DNA from: Syntrophomonadaceae bacterium
Lineage (GTDB): Bacteria > Bacillota > Dethiobacteria > DTU022
Reading direction: 5' to 3'
Length of the DNA: 7,585 nt
NCBI GenBank assembly: GCA_007130585.1
Contig: SLSE01000013.1
Location: forward strand, 1-7,585
The notes beneath the pieces are model-generated. The model saw nothing but the letters and a program-made list of their open reading frames with translations, searched no databases and was not told the DNA's origin. The first letter of the stretch is position 1; each line of letters begins with the position of its first letter. The position numbers were made by a program, and so were the translations under genes. Of the stretch, positions 5,969 through 7,585 are shown one piece after another.

Positions 5969-6964
5969 TTAACGGCTCTCCAGGCGGGACAGGAAGTCGA
6001 GGACTTCGTCCAGGTTGGAAACCGGGACCAGGGTAACATCCCCGGCAACTTTTCTGGCCTGTTCATAATTACTTTCCGGGATAAAGAAGTAATCAATGCC
6101 GGCTTTTTCGGCGGCAACTACTTTCTGGGCCACTCCGCCAATTCTGCCCACATTTTCATTCAGGTCAATCGTTCCGGTTCCGGCAATGTTATACCCGCCG
6201 GTTATGTCCCCGGGCAGAACCTGGTTCATAATCTCCAGGACAAACATTAAGCCGGCCGAAGGGCCCCCGATTCTGCCGGTGTCCATGAATATTTCAACCG
6301 GCAAAACCGGTTCCCAGGGGAGGGTCTGGATAAAGATTCCCAAAAACGGCATCACGGGATCATCGGGATGTGCAGCGGTCGGGACTGTCAAAACTTTTTC
6401 CTGGTCGCCGCGGACTATGGTCAGCGTTACTTCCTCGCCCGGGATGCGATCCTGGACAAGCAGAGGCACTTCGGTGGCCAGGAATACAGGTGTCCCGTCC
6501 ACATTAATTATTTTGTCTTTTTCCTCAAGATAGCCGACTGCCGGCGCATCGTCGAAAAAGCCTACCACTTCGACACCTTCGCTGTCTATTTCCACTTCGT
6601 AACCGGCCCGGCGCAGGGCTACAACCTGGGCTAAATGCTGACTCTCTGCCATGTTCTCCACCAGCAGCTGACGGTATTCGGTTTCATCCATATCCATTGG
6701 TATTACTCTTTCCACGGGATTTAGATCCATATGGGGGTGGAAATAGGCATAAGCAGCCAAAAAAAGGGTGGCTCTCTGCTGGGTAACCGTGAGCAGGTAA
6801 ACGCCGCCTCTCTCATCTTCAACGGCATTTTCAACCCTGATTAAGTCCCGCAGATCAACTGCGCGGCTGGGCCTGATCATGAAATATTCTATCTGGACAA
6901 AAAAGCCTAAAACGGCAATTGCCCCGAGTATAATAACAGCTTTAATATAACGGTTGTATTTCAA
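5969..6964 (-). CDS. Membrane-anchored PDZ-Lon (S16) serine protease, SepM/YlbL family
   Basis: The 331-residue protein has one N-terminal membrane segment (about 8-29) and a mainly outward-facing body. A PDZ domain covers about 135-195 (VEVVGFFDDAPAVGYLEEKD, then the hydrophobic NVDGTPV turn). A C-terminal Lon-type S16 protease domain follows, with catalytic Ser236 in GGPSAGLM and catalytic Lys281 in GGVAQKVVAA. Length and order match Bacillus YlbL and streptococcal SepM, which processes a competence peptide at the cell surface; the substrate here is unknown. The start is TTG at 6962-6964, supported by AGAAGG (6972-6977) seven bases upstream. It is probably the last gene of an operon with coaD and the small membrane protein (53-base gap); coaD and ylbL-type genes are often neighbours in Firmicutes. 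A terminator follows four bases after the stop. Confidence 0.88.
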   Translation of the reverse strand: MKYNRYIKAVIILGAIAVLGFFVQIEYFMIRPSRAVDLRDLIRVENAVEDERGGVYLLTVTQQRATLFLAAYAYFHPHMDLNPVERVIPMDMDETEYRQLLVENMAESQHLAQVVALRRAGYEVEIDSEGVEVVGFFDDAPAVGYLEEKDKIINVDGTPVFLATEVPLLVQDRIPGEEVTLTIVRGDQEKVLTVPTAAHPDDPVMPFLGIFIQTLPWEPVLPVEIFMDTGRIGGPSAGLMFVLEIMNQVLPGDITGGYNIAGTGTIDLNENVGRIGGVAQKVVAAEKAGIDYFFIPESNYEQARKVAGDVTLVPVSNLDEVLDFLSRLESR

Positions 6965-6971
6965 AACTAAA

Positions 6972-6977
6972 CCTTCT
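6972..6977 (-). promoter_or_regulatory. Ribosome binding site that sets a TTG start for the SepM-like gene
   Basis: AGAAGG on the minus strand lies seven bases before TTG at 6962-6964. No ATG occurs near it in frame, and the membrane anchor follows directly, so the TTG start is well supported. Confidence 0.75.
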
Positions 6978-7017
6978 TTCCGTTACGAATCAGTTAATTT
7001 AAGCCCTCGCGCGTCAA

Positions 7018-7305
7018 TCAGGGATTAAGAGTGCCTGTGGTGTAAAGCATTAGCAGGCCAATGACAACAACCAGAAGGCCGCCGAAACGGAGAACCCAGA
7101 GATACAATTTGCCGGGCGGGGCTCCCTGCAGTTTGCGCCCAACCCGCAGGTACCAGAAAATACGGGGGTAGATGATTGAAGTCAGACCGATTATGGTAAA
7201 AACCAGCCCAAAAAACATTATGCTGCCCGGCAGTTCCACCGGGACCCGGCCTGCAGCCAGGAATACGCTTTCAGTTAACATGGTGTAAGTATTATACATA
7301 ATCAA
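7018..7305 (-). CDS. Small two-helix membrane protein, DUF6199-like
   Basis: This protein of up to 95 residues has two hydrophobic segments, about 27-46 and 69-88. They flank a polar, basic loop with the pattern YPRIFWYLRVGRKL (46-59) and GAPPGKLYLWVLRFGG (61-76). This resembles the small DUF6199 family of Firmicutes membrane proteins; I recall the family by pattern only, and its function is unknown. The start is uncertain: TTG at 7303-7305 lies seven bases after AGAGG on the minus strand, while ATG at 7297-7299 lies 13 bases after it, so TTG is favoured. The gene lies between coaD (67-base gap) and the SepM-like protease (53-base gap) on the same strand, so all three are probably co-transcribed. 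A role linked to the membrane-bound protease is possible but is only inference from position. Confidence 0.75.
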   Translation of the reverse strand: MIMYNTYTMLTESVFLAAGRVPVELPGSIMFFGLVFTIIGLTSIIYPRIFWYLRVGRKLQGAPPGKLYLWVLRFGGLLVVVIGLLMLYTTGTLNP

Positions 7306-7343
7306 AGTACTACCTCTCGTTAATTTAGTTTGCCTGGCACGAC

Positions 7344-7359
7344 CATGAACGGTTTCATG
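7344..7359. repeat. Short perfect hairpin after coaD
   Basis: CATGAA (7344-7349) and TTCATG (7354-7359) form a 6-bp stem with a 4-base loop in the gap between coaD and the small membrane protein gene. No T-run follows on either strand, so it is not an intrinsic terminator. It may be an RNA processing or stability element, or chance. Confidence 0.3.
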
Positions 7360-7372
7360 CAGAACCGGTCCG

Positions 7373-7585
7373 TTAGTAGTTGGATAAAATCATTTCATGT
7401 ACTTCCGGGGGGACCAGGCTGCTTATATCGCCTCCCAGGGCGGCGATCTCTTTTACTATGCTGGAACTCAGGTAGGAATATTTGCTGTTGGTCATCATGA
7501 ACAGAGTTTCAATAGCCGGATTCAGTTTCTGATTGACCAGGGCCATCTGAAACTCAAATTCAAAATCAGAGATAGCCCGAAGGCC
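7373..7585 (-). CDS. coaD: Phosphopantetheine adenylyltransferase, C-terminal part
   Basis: Only the last 70 codons are inside the window; the 5' end lies beyond the right edge. CoaD transfers AMP from ATP to 4'-phosphopantetheine to form dephospho-CoA, the penultimate step of CoA synthesis in the cytoplasm. The visible part begins in the conserved GLRAISDFEFEFQMALVN block, continues with NPAIETLFMM, and carries the nucleotide-binding KYSYLSSSIVKEI segment followed by LGGDISSLVP. This is the typical end of CoaD, about 160 residues in full. The stop codon TAA is at 7373-7375. The small membrane protein gene follows after 67 bases on the same strand, then the SepM-like protease, an arrangement often seen in Firmicutes. 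No terminator with a T-run separates them. Confidence 0.95.
   Translation of the reverse strand, partial: GLRAISDFEFEFQMALVNQKLNPAIETLFMMTNSKYSYLSSSIVKEIAALGGDISSLVPPEVHEMILSNY

Noticed and set aside
5583..5972. 129-codon plus-strand open reading frame rich in Pro, Ser and Gly
   Set aside because: It lies across rnpB on the opposite strand. Its sequence is explained by the conserved RNase P RNA, and such frames are a known false gene call.

Overview
The window looks like chromosomal DNA from a Gram-positive bacterium of the Clostridia type (Peptococcaceae or Syntrophomonas-like lineages are plausible; the genus cannot be fixed from sequence alone). Pointers are sigma-A promoters with near-consensus boxes, strong GGAGG-type ribosome binding sites, TTG start codons, an AcuA protein of the Bacillus/Clostridia type, a type 2 tyrosyl-tRNA synthetase, a YlbL/SepM-type PDZ-Lon protease next to coaD, and an RNase P RNA of type A architecture.

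Layout. Bases 1-137, read on the minus strand, hold a promoter and a boxA-type leader as found in front of ribosomal RNA operons; the rRNA gene itself would lie beyond the left edge. On the plus strand, acuA (355-1020) and acsA (1127-3076) follow: a protein acetyltransferase and its known target, acetyl-CoA synthetase, ending at a clear intrinsic terminator. Convergent to them is tyrS (3210-4421, minus). Divergent from tyrS is a metallo-beta-lactamase-fold hydrolase (4642-5496, plus). Its last codons carry, on the other strand, the terminator of rnpB, the RNase P RNA gene (about 5497-5883, minus). Further right, all on the minus strand, lies a probable operon: coaD (partial, running in from the right edge), a small two-helix membrane protein (7018-7305) and a SepM/YlbL-like serine protease (5969-6964), closed by a terminator whose T-tract merges into the -35 box of the rnpB promoter.

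Functionally this is mostly housekeeping: acetate activation with post-translational control (acuA-acsA), CoA synthesis (coaD; CoA is also the co-substrate of AcsA), tRNA charging and tRNA processing (tyrS, rnpB). I found no mobile element, CRISPR array, defence system or plainly novel multi-gene system. The most interesting points are compact transcription signals: the rnpB promoter and terminator are both interlocked with neighbouring genes, and the MBL-fold hydrolase seems to lack its last metal-binding histidine.
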